Source of the DNA: Tetracladium setigerum | Lineage: Eukaryota > Ascomycota > Leotiomycetes > Helotiales | Length of the DNA stretch: 64,000 bases | NCBI GenBank assembly: GCA_031472005.1 | Contig: PZJY01000009.1 | Location: 558,001-622,000, forward strand | Reading direction: 5' to 3' | Shown here: positions 1-11,897 of the stretch, piece after piece | Numbering within the stretch: position 1 is the first letter of the stretch | Layout: the number at the start of each line of letters is the position of its first letter | The notes under the pieces: generated by a model | Told to the model about the DNA's origin: nothing | Database searches by the model: none | Seen by the model: only the letters and a program-made list of their open reading frames with translations | Translations under genes and position numbers: made by a program

Positions 1-438
1 GAAGGAGTCATTGACATAAAGAACTTTGTACGGAAATAGCATGTGTGTTGACGCTCTTCCGTAGGTGTAGGATTTTCATGTGTGATGTTGGAGCTTGGTA
101 GACTGCAGAGAAGTGTAGTACTGCGTGCAGCCTTGCAAGTACAGACGGGCAAGACAGGCTCATCCTATGTCCTATTACGGTATCGGGCCATTGAAACGGG
201 TAATCGGTTGGCGTCCGTCATCTGGCAGTTTCCTCTCAATATGAGTCCCACTTCCCGCATGGCTGTGGATATAGGAACTCAAGGGAATAATCGGCAATAA
301 TAGGAAAGCATTGACAATTGGCATGAAGTTAATTTTGCACGGAAATAACATGTGTATAGTATCCAAGTTCTATAGTAGGTGTAGGATTTTCATGTGCTCT
401 GTTAGAACTTTGCAGAGTGCAAAGTAGTGCAGTTCTGG
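1..438 (+). repeat. Diverged direct repeat, two copies
   Basis: Positions 1-130 and 303-438 carry the same order of sequence blocks: CATTGACA, then CACGGAAATA or TACGGAAATA with CATGTGT, then the shared 19-mer TAGGTGTAGGATTTTCATG, then GCAGAG followed by AAGTGTAG or AAGTAGTG. The copies are diverged between the blocks and lie about 300 bases apart. The first copy starts at the window edge, so the array may continue to the left. No coding capacity is evident in either copy. They could be remnants of a tandem duplication or of a repeat element. Confidence 0.7.
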
Positions 439-3286
439 TTGCTTCGTCACTTGTGAAGTTGCAAACTTCGTGTAATCTGAAGTACTGTTCAAGTGATCTG
501 AAATTGTTTTGCAACACTAGGATCCCTCACAGTTACTCAACTCTCTACTGAACTCCAAAGGATAGCCAGGTTCTCCTGCGCGTTCCATTCCGAATTCCCG
601 ATACAACGCGCAGCAGTATTCCAACACGGCAAAAACTTTCCCATCTCCAAACAACAGTCTCACGAGGAAAAAAACCTTCATCTCAAGATATCACAATTGA
701 ACTGCGGAGCAATGTGACTTCTCACTTCTGAGCAAAACGTGACGGCTGTGAAGAAACCTTATTCTCGCTAATAGCGGAAAACCTAATATATCTCACCAAC
801 TCTAAATAGCTATGCGAGGCCGTTTCCTCTCACTCTACGCAGTACATAAGCGAGATATCATATTGAGGCGTGTGGATCCTCGAGCAGAGACTGGCCTTGC
901 GATCAAAAGCCGAGACTCACTTTGTTGCGCCATCCCGCTCACTCTAGTATTTTTAAACTCGTGTTTTAAAGAGCAGAAGTGGAGATCCTGTCTAGACTCC
1001 GCAGTGGAGATTAAAGTGTGTAGTCAAGTTGTAATGTTTTTAAGAAAGGGCTGGCCTTAGAGTGAGGATTGGTTTGCTATTGGTTGGCGTACGAGAGACA
1101 GAGAGAGAGTCTTGAATGCTAAGGTGCTAAGCTTTTTGGTGACGGGTGACGGCTGCATCTAATAATAAAAAAATGGGCCTTCGTCGTCTGATGTCTATCG
1201 TACTTGCTTGTGCAAGCCAGGTGGCGAGGTGTGAGTGCAATTTGCTGTGTCTGTAGCGGGGTTATTGAGAAGTGTTGAGATGCCTATCTGGTTGCGGAAG
1301 CCTGGAGGGGATATGGAGAATGGCGGTAGTGAGGTGAAAGGCGAATAGTTTTGATCTTGACTGCGCCGATATGTTAAGGATGAAGTGTTTATTCCCGTGG
1401 GGGATGAGAGAACTTCTGGTTCCTTTGGCTATGGCGACAGCAACTATCAGTGAAAGGGGAGTTGGATGTCGTCTGCACGAATCCTTGGCAAACGTTTCTG
1501 GAGATCAAATAGTTTTTCATTTTAATTTATTTTCTTCTGCAAATTGAATATCAAGAACTGTACAAGATTTTCATCTGTTTTTGCACCTTTCCCATAGATA
1601 GGAACTGTTCATAGCCCATATCTTCAAAATTCTATGCCGCTAAAAGGTACTGTATTCGTCTTCTGTGAGATAACGCTGGACAAACTCGTATCATATGGAT
1701 GAAATACCGTTTATCAGCCTCAGTTAAGGGAACAAAGTGTCTTGGCAAGAAGAAGTGGTTGCCAAATTCTTTATGCTTATTTTGGTTTCTTTGTACTTAA
1801 GATTTGACAACCTTCCATGCAGATTCAAATCTTGGGAAGATGACACCTGATATGTAATATGTTTAACAACGTGGAATCCCAGTAAATGCATCCTTGAAAT
1901 AAACATTTCTAGAAGTAGAATCAGCAATAGAATTATGATGTATAATAGAAGTACGACTGAAATATAAGCACGTGATCCCGACAACCTAATGTTCTTCAAC
2001 CCACAGAAGCTTCCTGCGCCAATCAAGCTTCTATTTCACCGATATTCATAACTTCTAAATCATCTCGATACTGTGCGAATGATCTATTGCATTTCTACCG
2101 CGAGACATGATATTTGGTCACGTGTATCGATATTCTTGATGTCAAGTTGCCATGGATTCCTCCTTCGTCCTTTACAACTCACACAAACTGTCCTCGCAAC
2201 TCGAAAGCATTATTGCCGAGCAACCGCAATATACCCGATCTACCTAAAATCTGTCTTATTGCTAGGGCATTTTTTAAATGATGATGGTTTTTCGTATGTC
2301 AATGACCATCTCGCGCTTTGGCCCAGTGTTCACAATCCGCATGACGGCCAGTATCAATCACTATCGACGAGAATTCATCTTATTGTCACTCATCTTACCA
2401 TGGCAACACAATGGCATTATTTGCTCCGTCCATATTTCGGTGCCAGAGGAAGTGGAGGAGTCGAGACCGCGCGATGCTAGCTGGCGCACAATGTGGCGGC
2501 GCTGGCGTCCATCACGCATTCATCCACCACCTCCAACTCGCCCCTATCGTGCGATCTCTTAGCCTACCAGCTTTCAGCGCACTGTTGTTTCCTCACAACA
2601 CTTGCAAGGATCTCAAGTAAACTTCTGGCTAGCGAGGGGTTTTGCATGGAGGCTCGCGCTGCTAAAACGATGACCCTCACTTCACATTTTCTGTTGTTGC
2701 TTGTGGTTGGCTGGTGTTGACGACTGTGGACGAATTCGCGTTCAAATGAGGAGCTGGCACTTTCCAGAATGCTGCGAAGAAGTCTTCCCAGAATTGTTCC
2801 TTAACCTACCATAGGTCTTCCTTTGCCTTCCAAATTTCGTTCCATTCTGCTTATTTGAGGGATTAATTGCAAGTCATAATATGACAGCCCTGTTAAACTT
2901 CCTCACATTTCTACTTGCGGTTGTCTTGCAACAAAAAACGAAGCGCGCGTCCATACAACGCCATCACCGGCAACACTAATGTGGCCGAGATCAAGTGGAG
3001 CGGACTTAGAGTTAGCAAGTGCGCCATGTTGTTTCTCTCTGCGGCTGTGTCTGGGGATAGTATAGGTGACAAGTCAAAATCAGAGGGAGGCGAAAGTCGA
3101 TCATCTCGATCGGGCTTTTGCGTTGAACGAGGAGACGGCGAGCCTATGGAAATCATTTGCCGACCACCACCTTCGGCCTATTTTTCACCTTGTCGCAAGC
3201 ATGAGGCTCTGAAAATGATCATTTTTGTTGTTTTGTGAGAGGGGTATGTTGACCTGCATGAGGAAACAAGCCCTCTGTTCCTTGAG
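439..3286. other. Gene-free stretch
   Basis: Open frames here are short, mostly lack a sensible ATG, show no domain-like sequence and cannot be linked by convincing splice sites. I see no tRNA-like cloverleaf. An AT-rich patch lies around 1500-2060. Nothing beyond background sequence can be supported. Confidence 0.5.
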
Positions 3287-3293
3287 TATATAT
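3287..3293 (+). promoter_or_regulatory. TATA-like element of the small Ser-rich gene
   Basis: TATATAT lies about 227 bases upstream of the ATG at 3520. It is followed by a pyrimidine-rich, CAACAA-rich leader typical of long fungal 5' UTRs. Assignment as the core promoter is inference from position. Confidence 0.4.
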
Positions 3294-3519
3294 CTTCCCA
3301 TCCCGTCCTCTATTTTTACTCTATCATCCACAACAACAACAATCATCTCTACAGTCCAACCAACATCTTCAACTACATTCACAAAAGATTCTCAGTCTTT
3401 GACTACCTCAAACAATCAACCGATCCTAAAAGCATCTTCGCCTCGGTTAATCTCAACCTACCCAGTCAACAACCTTCACACAACACCTTCACCCCTTCAA
3501 CAAACCACCAACCTTCAAA

Positions 3520-3828
3520 ATGCGCGGACTTTCAGTATCATCTTCCGATAGCACCTCCTCCATCTCCTCATCATTCAGAGAACTCGCAGTCGTTCAAAAG
3601 ATTCGCGCCGTCGTCAAAGGCCCACCCCACCGCCAACCAAAGCCAGAGCCAGAATTCACCAATGAGAAGAAATACCACCACGTCCCAACACACGCCGCAT
3701 CCTCATTCTTAAGGACAACAACCACAAACTTGATGAAGGAAGAGCAGAGAATGAGAGAGCTGGCAGCGCAAGAAGACCTGATCGTTTTCACCACACCTGA
3801 CTGGACCTCAGAGCGCAGAATGAGCTGA
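3520..3828 (+). CDS. Small Ser-rich hypothetical protein, 102 aa
   Basis: This is a single-exon frame starting at an ATG in good context (TTCAAAATGCG). It is preceded by a long CA/CT-rich leader and a TATA-like site. The protein is hydrophilic. A Ser-rich N-terminus (residues 5-19) is followed by a basic Pro-rich stretch (about 27-45) and a probable helix with a KEEQRMREL segment near residue 75. The C-terminus holds VFTTPDW near residue 90. There is no signal peptide, membrane segment or cysteine pattern. I do not recognise a family. Support comes from ATG context, promoter-like upstream sequence and balanced composition. It could be a lineage-specific small protein. Confidence 0.55.
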   Translation: MRGLSVSSSDSTSSISSSFRELAVVQKIRAVVKGPPHRQPKPEPEFTNEKKYHHVPTHAASSFLRTTTTNLMKEEQRMRELAAQEDLIVFTTPDWTSERRMS

Positions 3829-5890
3829 GCGTTCGAGTTTGAGCTTTTCTTTCTGGATATCGGAGTTAGGGTTTGACATTTGAAACAACAGTTGGGAATA
3901 ATGACTGGGAATAACGACTTGGGTTTGCCATCTCTGGGAGATGCATTGGCGTTCATCGGTGGTCGGTCTTTTGGATTCACAACACACACATTCGTGGTTG
4001 AGGCGTTATGGGGATAATGATGGGATGACGACGTCTCTTCAGACGAAACGATTGTATAGGAACTTGGGAGGAAATAATCACGATCATTTGGCGATAGTAC
4101 CACCAACAAGGTGGCAGGGGTTGGAAAAGGGCTCTTTTCTCGAGAGCTCCTATCTAAATACTGTACATAGCAATCAAAAACCTCTTCTTCAAAACTTTCA
4201 GTCTTCTATCTTTTGCTTTTTCCTTTTTGACATAACCTTATTTCCACCATTTTTTCCTTTTTCTTTTTCTTTTTTAGAAATTTGTAACATTTTGACACAC
4301 CCAGGGTCTCTTGGCTGAAAATTAAGAGGTCTTCCTCGATGAACTTCATTATTCCAAGGAAAGCGTCGAATGTCAAAAGAAATTTCTTACAAACTTCTAT
4401 CTATTTTTCTGTTACTAGTGCATCCTCGTCTTTCCCCAGTGCTCACGGCCCATACATTCTGGTACCACCCTTAAGTACTTGCTACACTCTCGATATTTGT
4501 CCACCGCTTCAAAAGCTGATAATGTCGAGTTGCTCCCTCTTCCTAGCAACCTGAGTCTGATGGCACAGCGCAACTGGAAGCTTCAAGATACCAAGCGAAC
4601 TCCTTTTCTGGCCGTTCCCCAAAAAATACTGACATAAATGTGCAGATAAAATGAACTGGAACAGAAAAGCAAAAATAAGGAAAACTTTGTAGTCCAAAAA
4701 AGAATTATAAGTTTATTTTATTCTCAACAAGGACCTCTCTGCTGAGTCTGCTCTCCAGCTGCAGCGAACTCAATCAAACCCGCGACCAGAGGTATGGATA
4801 GACGCTCTGATAGAGTGCAATGTCCAAAAATCGGATGTACCCTCTTTCTAGCAATGGCAACGAAAGCGATCTTCATGAACCACTCCACAACCGTCAAGAC
4901 AGAAAAAATCGGGAAATAGAGAAGCAGCACTCATCGCATCTCGAAAACTCATACACCGCCCTGCTTCGAAATAATGCAAGTAAAAATATGGACTTTTGAA
5001 TGGATCTCGACAGTCATCAGAGAAAGCGATGGAAGTGAAGTGTGTGTCGTCGGATGAGGCGAGGGAGTGTGCGCGATTCATATCTCTGACTCGTGGGTCA
5101 GGCAGTTCCAACGCAACTTCTGTGCAGTGTACCTCCGTAATGATCGTCCATTTTGGCGTGCGTCTGTAGAGAAGATGGGAATGTCCGAAATACTGATGCA
5201 ATTGATATTCAACGGGTTGTTTGTAGGAATAATGTAACTGTGGCCAGCCAATGAAATTGGCCTAGATATCTCGAAGAATTGTATGTCAAATTACATCGTA
5301 GAAATCTCAAAGTCTCAATCTCAATGGCATACGCCCGAGGCCCATTCTCAACTTGATCTCGCTTTGTTGTTAGAGTGTTTGGTGTAAAAGGGCATAATAT
5401 CTGATCCCAAATTCCCGAGTTTCGGCGTTTAGATCATCGTATTCGATTTTGGTCTCCAAAGAACATTCCAAGGAGTTCCCGACGTAGCATCAACCTAATG
5501 AATCATCATCGCCGAGATCTTTGCATGCTAATTTGTTGCGAGTCCAGGTGGTCCAGCCCAACAAAAGTTGGAGACGGAGATATTTCCTAACAGGAATCTT
5601 CAATTGTGGACAAACCTCGGCATCGAGGCAACTTCGTAATCTTGGCACATCGTCACAACCGCCTGGGGTTCCTCTTTGCCTTTTCCAATCCACAACACCC
5701 ACAAACTCTGCGCCCGCAACGCAACCCAAAACCAAGTGGCATGGTTCTAACATCTACAACAAGCACTATTACCCGGTAGATGCTGCCGTGGTTTGTAATG
5801 CGGGCATGAAATCTCTTTCGGTTGGCCATTCTTCTTACGTCGACATCCGGGCTTGACAAGACGTCACGAGAGGCTTTGCTTTACTTTGCT
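3829..5890. other. Gene-free stretch between the small protein and the oxidoreductase
   Basis: Frames of 60-117 codons exist on both strands, but none has domain-like sequence or a believable exon structure. A T-rich patch at about 4220-4290 may be the 3' region of the preceding gene. The last 150 bases are probably the promoter of the downstream oxidoreductase. Confidence 0.5.
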
Positions 5891-5894
5891 TTGC

Positions 5895-5903
5895 TATATA
5901 AAA
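5895..5903 (+). promoter_or_regulatory. TATA box of the oxidoreductase gene
   Basis: TATATAAAA lies about 112 bases upstream of the ATG at 6016. A pyrimidine-rich leader sits between them and the start codon has a near-ideal context, GCCACCATGG. Function as TATA box is inferred from sequence and spacing. Confidence 0.55.
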
Positions 5904-6015
5904 CAACTAACCCACTGCTTTCAACTTACTCTTCATTCTAGATCTATCTTACCATTATTTTCAAGCAGATACCCATTTCCAAACCCGCCTCTCATATACC
6001 CAAATTACCGCCACC

Positions 6016-7143
6016 ATGGTCCAAAACAAACAAGTCATCTACAAGAAGGTCCCTGTTGGGCTACCTGTCGCAGGCCAAGATCTCACAGTTGAATCGACCG
6101 AATTCGACATTGAGCAGGCCCCTCCTTCAGGCGGTATTACCGTCAAGAATCTTTATGCTTCTTTTGACCCATATCAGAGGGGCAGAATGCGTGATGCCAG
6201 CATCAAATCATACAGCCCACCATATGACCTCGGAAAGCCCATTAATGGGGGTGTAGGTTAGTTTCCCCCATCCGCAGAATGCTTCTCATATAAAAAAGAT
6301 TAGACTATTTTAGGATATCTGCTAACTTCTACAGTCTCCAAAATCATCAAATCCGACAACCCCAAATTCCAAGCCGGCGATCTCGTCACCGGGCTGATCA
6401 GCACCGAAGAATATTCCGCCTTCCCAAAAGAATACGCAGAGACCCTCCGCAAGATCGACAACCCACACAACCTCGAGCCTGCCAATTTCATCGGTCCCTT
6501 GGGAATGACCGGCTTGACTGCCTACTCCTCCCTCTACGAAATCGGTAAACCACAAAAGGGCGAGACCATTTTCATTTCTGCGGCCTCTGGTGCCGTTGGT
6601 GCCATTGTTGGACAAATCGCAAAGCACGAAGGTCTCAAGGTCATTGGATCCGTTGGATCAGATGAGAAGCTCGATTATATTCTCAATGAGTTAGGATTCG
6701 ATGCCGGTTTTAATTACAAGAAGGAGGAGCCATTGGAAGCTCTCCGAAAGCTTGCTCCTGATGGAATTGATATCTACTACGAGAACGTGGGAGGAGTTCA
6801 ACTCGAGGCCGCTCTGGAGGTCATGAACAACTTTGGACGTGTTATTGCATGCGGAATGATCTCGGAATACAACAAACCCGCTGCTGAGAGACACGGCGTC
6901 AAGAATCTGATGTACGTCGTTTCGAAACGAATCACCTTCCGAGGTTTCATCGTTGGGGACAAGGACTTTGGACCAAAATACTTTGTGGAGCGAAATGAGA
7001 AGATTGGAAAGTGGCTCTCGGAAGGTAGCTTGAAGGCAAAGCTCAGTATTGTGGATGGAATTGATAACGGCCCTGAGGGGTTCGTTGGAATGCTTGAGGG
7101 AAAGAACTTTGGCAAGACTGTTTTGAAGATTGCAGATGCTTGA
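6016..7143 (+). CDS. MDR-family NADP-dependent oxidoreductase (alkenal/one reductase-like)
   Basis: Two exons, 6016-6256 and 6335-7143, give 349 aa. The 78-nt intron has donor GTTAGT, branch GCTAAC at 6321 and acceptor CTACAG. The protein matches the medium-chain dehydrogenase/reductase branch that includes leukotriene B4 12-hydroxydehydrogenase, prostaglandin reductase and plant double-bond reductases. These reduce alpha,beta-unsaturated aldehydes and ketones with NADPH and carry no zinc. The N-terminal half has the DPYQRGRM signature near residue 55. The nucleotide-binding turn ISAASGAVGAIVGQIAK lies near residues 175-190, followed by the YYENVGG element. There is no targeting peptide, so it is probably cytosolic. 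It stands alone, with no pathway partners beside it. A role in detoxifying lipid-peroxidation aldehydes or in secondary metabolism is possible, but the substrate cannot be read from sequence. Confidence 0.93.
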
Positions 7144-8083
7144 TAGATAGCGGTATTTAGATAGAACAATATACCCCGTACAATAAGATATCCTTCCGCT
7201 GCAATGATATCACGTACAAAGTTTTTTTGCCAAGGCGTACCAAACCCCGCCTCCAACATCACTCGTTCTGGGTCTTCAACCCAAACAACCAATTTCGAGA
7301 TTATAAATGTATTTACTATTCTTATTGGCGCGAATATACTTGATCTACAAGATGTCCTTCAAAATTAAGTGGATTACGTATGGTCAGATAGTAGAGTCAT
7401 TCATCAATACACCGTGATTTTTTGGGTGGTTTGACATGTATTGCTGGTTTTTACGCATTGCTGGTTTCACGCATTACGAATTACTGTTTTTGCTGTTTTG
7501 CACGCAGTATTTTTTTGGCACGTATTTCTGGTTTTCTCGTACTGCTAGTTTGTATGTATTGCTGTATCGCTACTTTTTTACACATTGCAAGTTTTCACGC
7601 GTCGCTGACCCTTCCCAAACAACGAATTGGCTCACTTGGGTGAGAGTGCTGACCTAATTGAATGATTACAACTAACGCTAGTCTGAATCCTTTTGGTCCT
7701 CTTTGCGATCTCTTCTCTTTTCTCGTTTGTTCGAAACATCAATTCAAAAGCAAATCTGGAAGAATTACAAGAAAGCAGGTCCGAAAGCACCGTCGCTGAT
7801 CTCATTTCACATGGAATAAGTTCGTTTGACTCAAAGATTAGTTATTTGTTGGTCTTCTCAGATTTTTCAAAGAACAACTCCTGTCAAAGGTTACAAGTAT
7901 GTTGGTATGTACAATCTTACATATCGGCGCTTGCCTTGGCACGCATCAATATATTGCTGCCATCTTTCACACAATTTTCTGTTTAACCTTAGTGCTTGTA
8001 CATTTTGTAACGGGCTTTTAGGTTCTTTCTGCGTATTTCCACTGTTTGACTTGCCAAACACTATCATGCGACTTTGTCCTCAG
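7144..8083. other. Intergenic region with degenerate repeat
   Basis: No gene can be supported. The region holds the 3' flank of the oxidoreductase, the degenerate repeat described separately (7425-7615) and, at 8084-8093, a TATATATAT-like stretch about 125 bases before the next ATG. Confidence 0.5.
7425..7615. repeat. Degenerate short tandem repeat, unit about CACGTATTGCTGGTTTT
   Basis: Successive units read ATGTATTGCTGGTTTT, ACGCATTGCTGGTTTC, ACGCATTACGAATTACTG, CACGCAGTATTTTTTTG, CACGTATTTCTGGTTTT, CGTACTGCTAGTTTG, TGTATTGCTGTATCG and ACACATTGCAAGTTTTC. Unit length drifts between about 17 and 25 bases. The array is T-rich on this strand and non-coding. It looks like an old minisatellite. 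Confidence 0.6.
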
Positions 8084-8212
8084 GGCTATATATATCATCA
8101 GAGAAGTTGACCCTCCGCAGAATTACTTCTCAGAGAATCAATCACGAGACATATCAAAAACACAATTATTGCAATTGAATCACTCTATTCAACAAGTTCT
8201 CCCACATCAGCA

Positions 8213-9337
8213 ATGGCTACAAAATCTTCATCTTCGTCTTCATCCGGACCAAGTCAAAATCCACAAAACCACACAAATTCAACAACAGCTGCTGCAAAGT
8301 TGTTTCAAGAAAGCAACACTCAAAATGTAGCATTCCCTCGGTTCTCCAAACTGCCCGCTGGCAAGACTTACTTCACCACTTGCTCTATATTCTTCATTCC
8401 TGAGATCATGGAAAATGGGTTCTCCAGAACTTCAAAAAATAGACAACAACATCCAAGACCCCTCCCAAATATCACGATTTCCAAGAATCCGTACTAAATA
8501 AAACACACAACTAACCCTCCCCCAGAAATCCGTGATATGATCTGGGAACTATCCATCCCCTCGCCCCGTGTCATAAACCTCCAAACCGAGTCCGGACGCA
8601 TAATATACCCGAGAAGGCCAACAATACGTAAGGTCTACCAGCAATTCACCCACATCTGGATACCAAGCAGCTACCCTGTTCCCTCCCTCCTCCACACCAG
8701 CCAACATTCTCGCATCGTCGCTCTACGACATTACGAACTCGTTTTTGATCACAATCTTCGAGCTTGTAAATCTGACTTTAGGTCAGATTACGTGGAGTCG
8801 TTGCGACAATGGGGGAGTCCTAGCCTTTTAGACGAGAAGGAGTCGAAGGACAACGCGAGGCGGATCTTTGATGCCTTTGATTTTTCATATCTAGATCAGG
8901 GATTGGTTTATGTTGATCTCAAGCGCGACATCTTCAAAGTCGACTATGCTCGTTACGACACACTTCGTCCTGCGCTCACACGCGAAACCGGCGAAAGCCT
9001 GCCCAGGATGCGGGTAATAAAGAACTTTCAATTCAATATATCTATTTTGAGGAATAAATTTCCACGAGGGTTACTTGAGAGGATGAGAATATTCGTCCTG
9101 CCGCATGATTGGAGCTATGATTCTTATGTGGCGATACGGTGGTTGTTTGTGAGGTTTGAGGGAACGAAGAAGGATGATGAAATAGTTCTTAGGCACGCAC
9201 TTGTAGATCTGATATGGGGGTCTTTGAGGAAGAGTGGTATTGAGAAGTGGGAGCTGGGTGTTTGGGATAGAATAGAGGGGCCGTTTTGTGAGCAGGATTT
9301 CCGTGCTGCTGTAAAGATGGGCGTTTTTGACTCTTGA
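8213..9337 (+). CDS. 2EXR-domain protein with a GC-AG intron
   Basis: Two exons, 8213-8360 and 8526-9337, give 319 aa. The 165-nt intron starts with GC (GCAAGA) and ends CCCCAG, with a CTAAC branch at about 8511. No GT donor exists near the required point. Joining at 8360/8526 gives FPRFSKLPAEIRDMIWELS, the diagnostic start of the fungal 2EXR domain (F-x-R-F-x-x-LP-x-EIR-x-x-IW). The N-terminal 35 residues are Ser/Asn-rich and disordered. The domain continues with PSLLHTSQHSRIVAL, a common 2EXR segment near residue 105. Many members in filamentous ascomycetes have no known function. Some resemble F-box-like interaction modules. A TATATATAT stretch lies upstream at about 8084-8093. Confidence 0.88.
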
Positions 9338-9793
9338 GAGAAGGGCATATCAAGAATTCTTGAGTATTGGAGGGGGCAGATATTAAAGACTCTAAAAGAC
9401 TAAGGTTTGGGTGAGCAGATGCAATTGGTTGCAAATATGGATTGAACCATTGTAATCTTACTTCTCTTTCTTCCAAGAACTACGATAGATGAGGGACACA
9501 CGTAAGCATGGAACCTTTGGTTCTTCTCTCGGAAAAACCTTTCCTCACTAGAACTTGCCCATCTGACCATATTAGCTATCACCAAGCAGAGAGTAAACAG
9601 TAAAAAGACAATATCATTAGTGGAACCAAGCTATTAAGCACTGGAGGTCTCTCTCACATGAGTCGCTATCTTGCAAAAATCTTCCACCGGACAAAGACAC
9701 AGGCCTTATGTGCATTTTCCAATACACACTATAATTGGAACTTTATCAATACATATGTGGTCATATGGCCTCTGACGTTTCAACTTCTCATCA
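9338..9793. other. Convergent intergenic region
   Basis: This is the 3' flank shared by the 2EXR gene (+) and the uncharacterised gene on the minus strand. No gene, repeat or RNA is evident. Confidence 0.5.
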
Positions 9794-11897
9794 TCAATCG
9801 ACATACGTCTGCACATGTTTCGTCTCCCAGCTCAGAAAATCCTCCAAATCATGACCCAAGTTGAATCCCATCGGTATCCTCATATCCTCATCATCATAAA
9901 CCGGACTATAAACCGCAAGATCCAACATCGGACTCGGTGGCAGACTATTCGTAAGTGAATTTCTGTTCCTTCTCCCTCCCCAATTTCCTGCCCAAGAATA
10001 TGTGCCTCCTTGTCCACAGTCCAAACTCAACATCTTTAGATCTAGATCTGGTTTTATCATCAGATTCGTATCTATGATCTCTTTCTTGCTCATGAACTCT
10101 TTTTCACTCATAATCTCTTTTCCCCTTTCTTGTTGTATGCCAACTTCTTTATCAGCATCACTCACCCTCACAACAACGCCCTGCTCTGATTCCAAACCCC
10201 CAAAAACCCTCAAACCCAAACCCCTCCCACCAGTCCATAATCCCATCAACTTCGCGCTCATCAGCTTCCCACTCCCAATCATCCCTCTGATCACCTCCAT
10301 TCTCATCCATCGTTCCCAGAATCGCCATTTGAAAAGCCGTCCAATCGAGCATCTCGTCTTGCGGTGATAAAATCGAATACTCTAGTTCTGCTCGCTCGAT
10401 TCGTATCGGTCCGTGGAGAAACAGTGGGGATGTCCATGTGAATGGCGTTGATGGGAGTATGAGAGAATTATTGGATGGTATGGTCGTAAGTGGAAGAAGT
10501 GACTGTGAGGGTTTGGTGGACGGTTGCTGTTGCTGTTGCGGTTGTCTTGGTGGTGAAGGGAAGTTGTGTTCGTTGAAAACCATTCCTGTATCTGCCATTT
10601 TTGTTGCTGTACTTTCCTGCTCTTCTTGGATATTGGTGTTTGCTTGACGTCTGGAACGTCGCTCTGTCGGAAAACTCCGACTCAAACCAGGTACCGGCGG
10701 AGGAGGACCAGTTGGCTGCGGTGGAATTGTCAAACTTCTCTGTGCGGCTTGGATACGAGAGGATAATCCCTCTAAGTGGAATGGATCTGTTGGTGTAAAA
10801 CCTCCAGTTTCAGTACTCGCCCTCGATTCAACCGAATTTCTCACAGCAGTAATTTCGGTGATGCGCTGCGGTGTTCTGCGATTTGGTAGTTCGTCGGCTT
10901 CGATGCGGAACACTTTGCCATAGAAGGCGTCGGATACATTGTGTCTGACGTCCTTTAGACTTATTCTTGGGGATTTGTCAAGAGGATTTTTTGGGACTTC
11001 TCTCTTGCCTATTCCCTTCATGTAATTCGACACCTTCCGCCTCTTTGGCTTGTTCGACTTCTTGAAACTCGGAAACTGTGGGTGTTTTGATACGATATTA
11101 GGGCCACCTTGTATAAGATGAATTGTAGTAGTCGTATTCAAATCGCGAGGCTGTTTTGAGACGGCAACTTTCGAGTCCTTCGTTGTATGCCACCCATCTG
11201 TTGTAGTTTTCGCTTCCGCAAGCGCAGATCCCATAGCATGGAATGCCTCGTCCGTCTCTCGAACCAATCTCTCTATCTCTTCATCCAATAAGTCCCTCTT
11301 AAAAGCTGCGCGATTGAGGTTTATTTGTGTTGGGGTCGAATCACTCTCCAAAGGAGATACTTCGGTATTGTGAAGAGTATCAAATGTTGACATGGAATGC
11401 GACATAGCCCTGCCAGGGAACCTGGAGGATGTTTGAATTTTCGGATAAGAGACCTCTGGTGAGGGAAATGGTTTCCATATTGGTGTTCTTCGAGATGTTC
11501 GTGAGGGTGTTACTGGTGGTAAAGGCGAGAGATAAAGAGCTTCTGTCGTCGGTGGCGGTTGTTGGACAGCGAACAAAGAATGCTCGATCGTGGTTGGGCG
11601 CATTGCACACTCGCAACTACACAAAGACGAGGAGGAGGAGTGAGTTGTTGTTGTCGCCGGTGATATGTCTTTGCTTGGTAAGATTGTAGAACTATTTGAT
11701 CTTCGCAATGTTACAACTTCTTGCGGAAGTGGACCTGAAGGAGTTTGTGGTAGCCATGATCCTCGTCTGGTAATGGTGGTGGAAGGTTGTTTTTCTGTAC
11801 AAGAGGTCTCCAGAATCAAGTCTTTGTCTTCGGGGGTCAAGTTTTTTCGATGAGAAATAAACGATTTGAGTCTCCAGGAGGACATTTGGAGCAACAT
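9794..11897 (-). CDS. Large disordered hypothetical protein
   Basis: The main exon runs 11897-10166 and the second about 10047-9794. An intron is proposed because the long frame stops at 10158 just after a perfect GTGAGT donor, while protein-like sequence continues in another frame to 9794. The acceptor AAACCAG at 10048 restores the frame and gives 661 aa. It is my best choice, not certain. The start is ATG at 11897 (MLLQMSSW); the ATG at 11885 is an alternative. The protein is mostly low complexity: Ser/Thr/Pro-rich with a basic patch NKPKRRKVSNYMKG near residue 285, a candidate nuclear signal. A polyproline stretch lies near residue 405 and a QPQQQQQP run near residue 460. A possible amphipathic helix with EEIERLVRETDEAFHAM lies near residue 205. 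No catalytic domain is recognised. Confidence 0.65.

Noticed and set aside
2073..2562. Plus-strand frames of 94-135 codons in the left gene-free region
   Set aside because: Overlapping frames without ordered sequence, and no splice or promoter support.
3594..4109. 171-codon minus-strand frame opposite the small Ser-rich gene
   Set aside because: It lies antisense to the better-supported plus-strand gene and its composition is that of a shadow frame.
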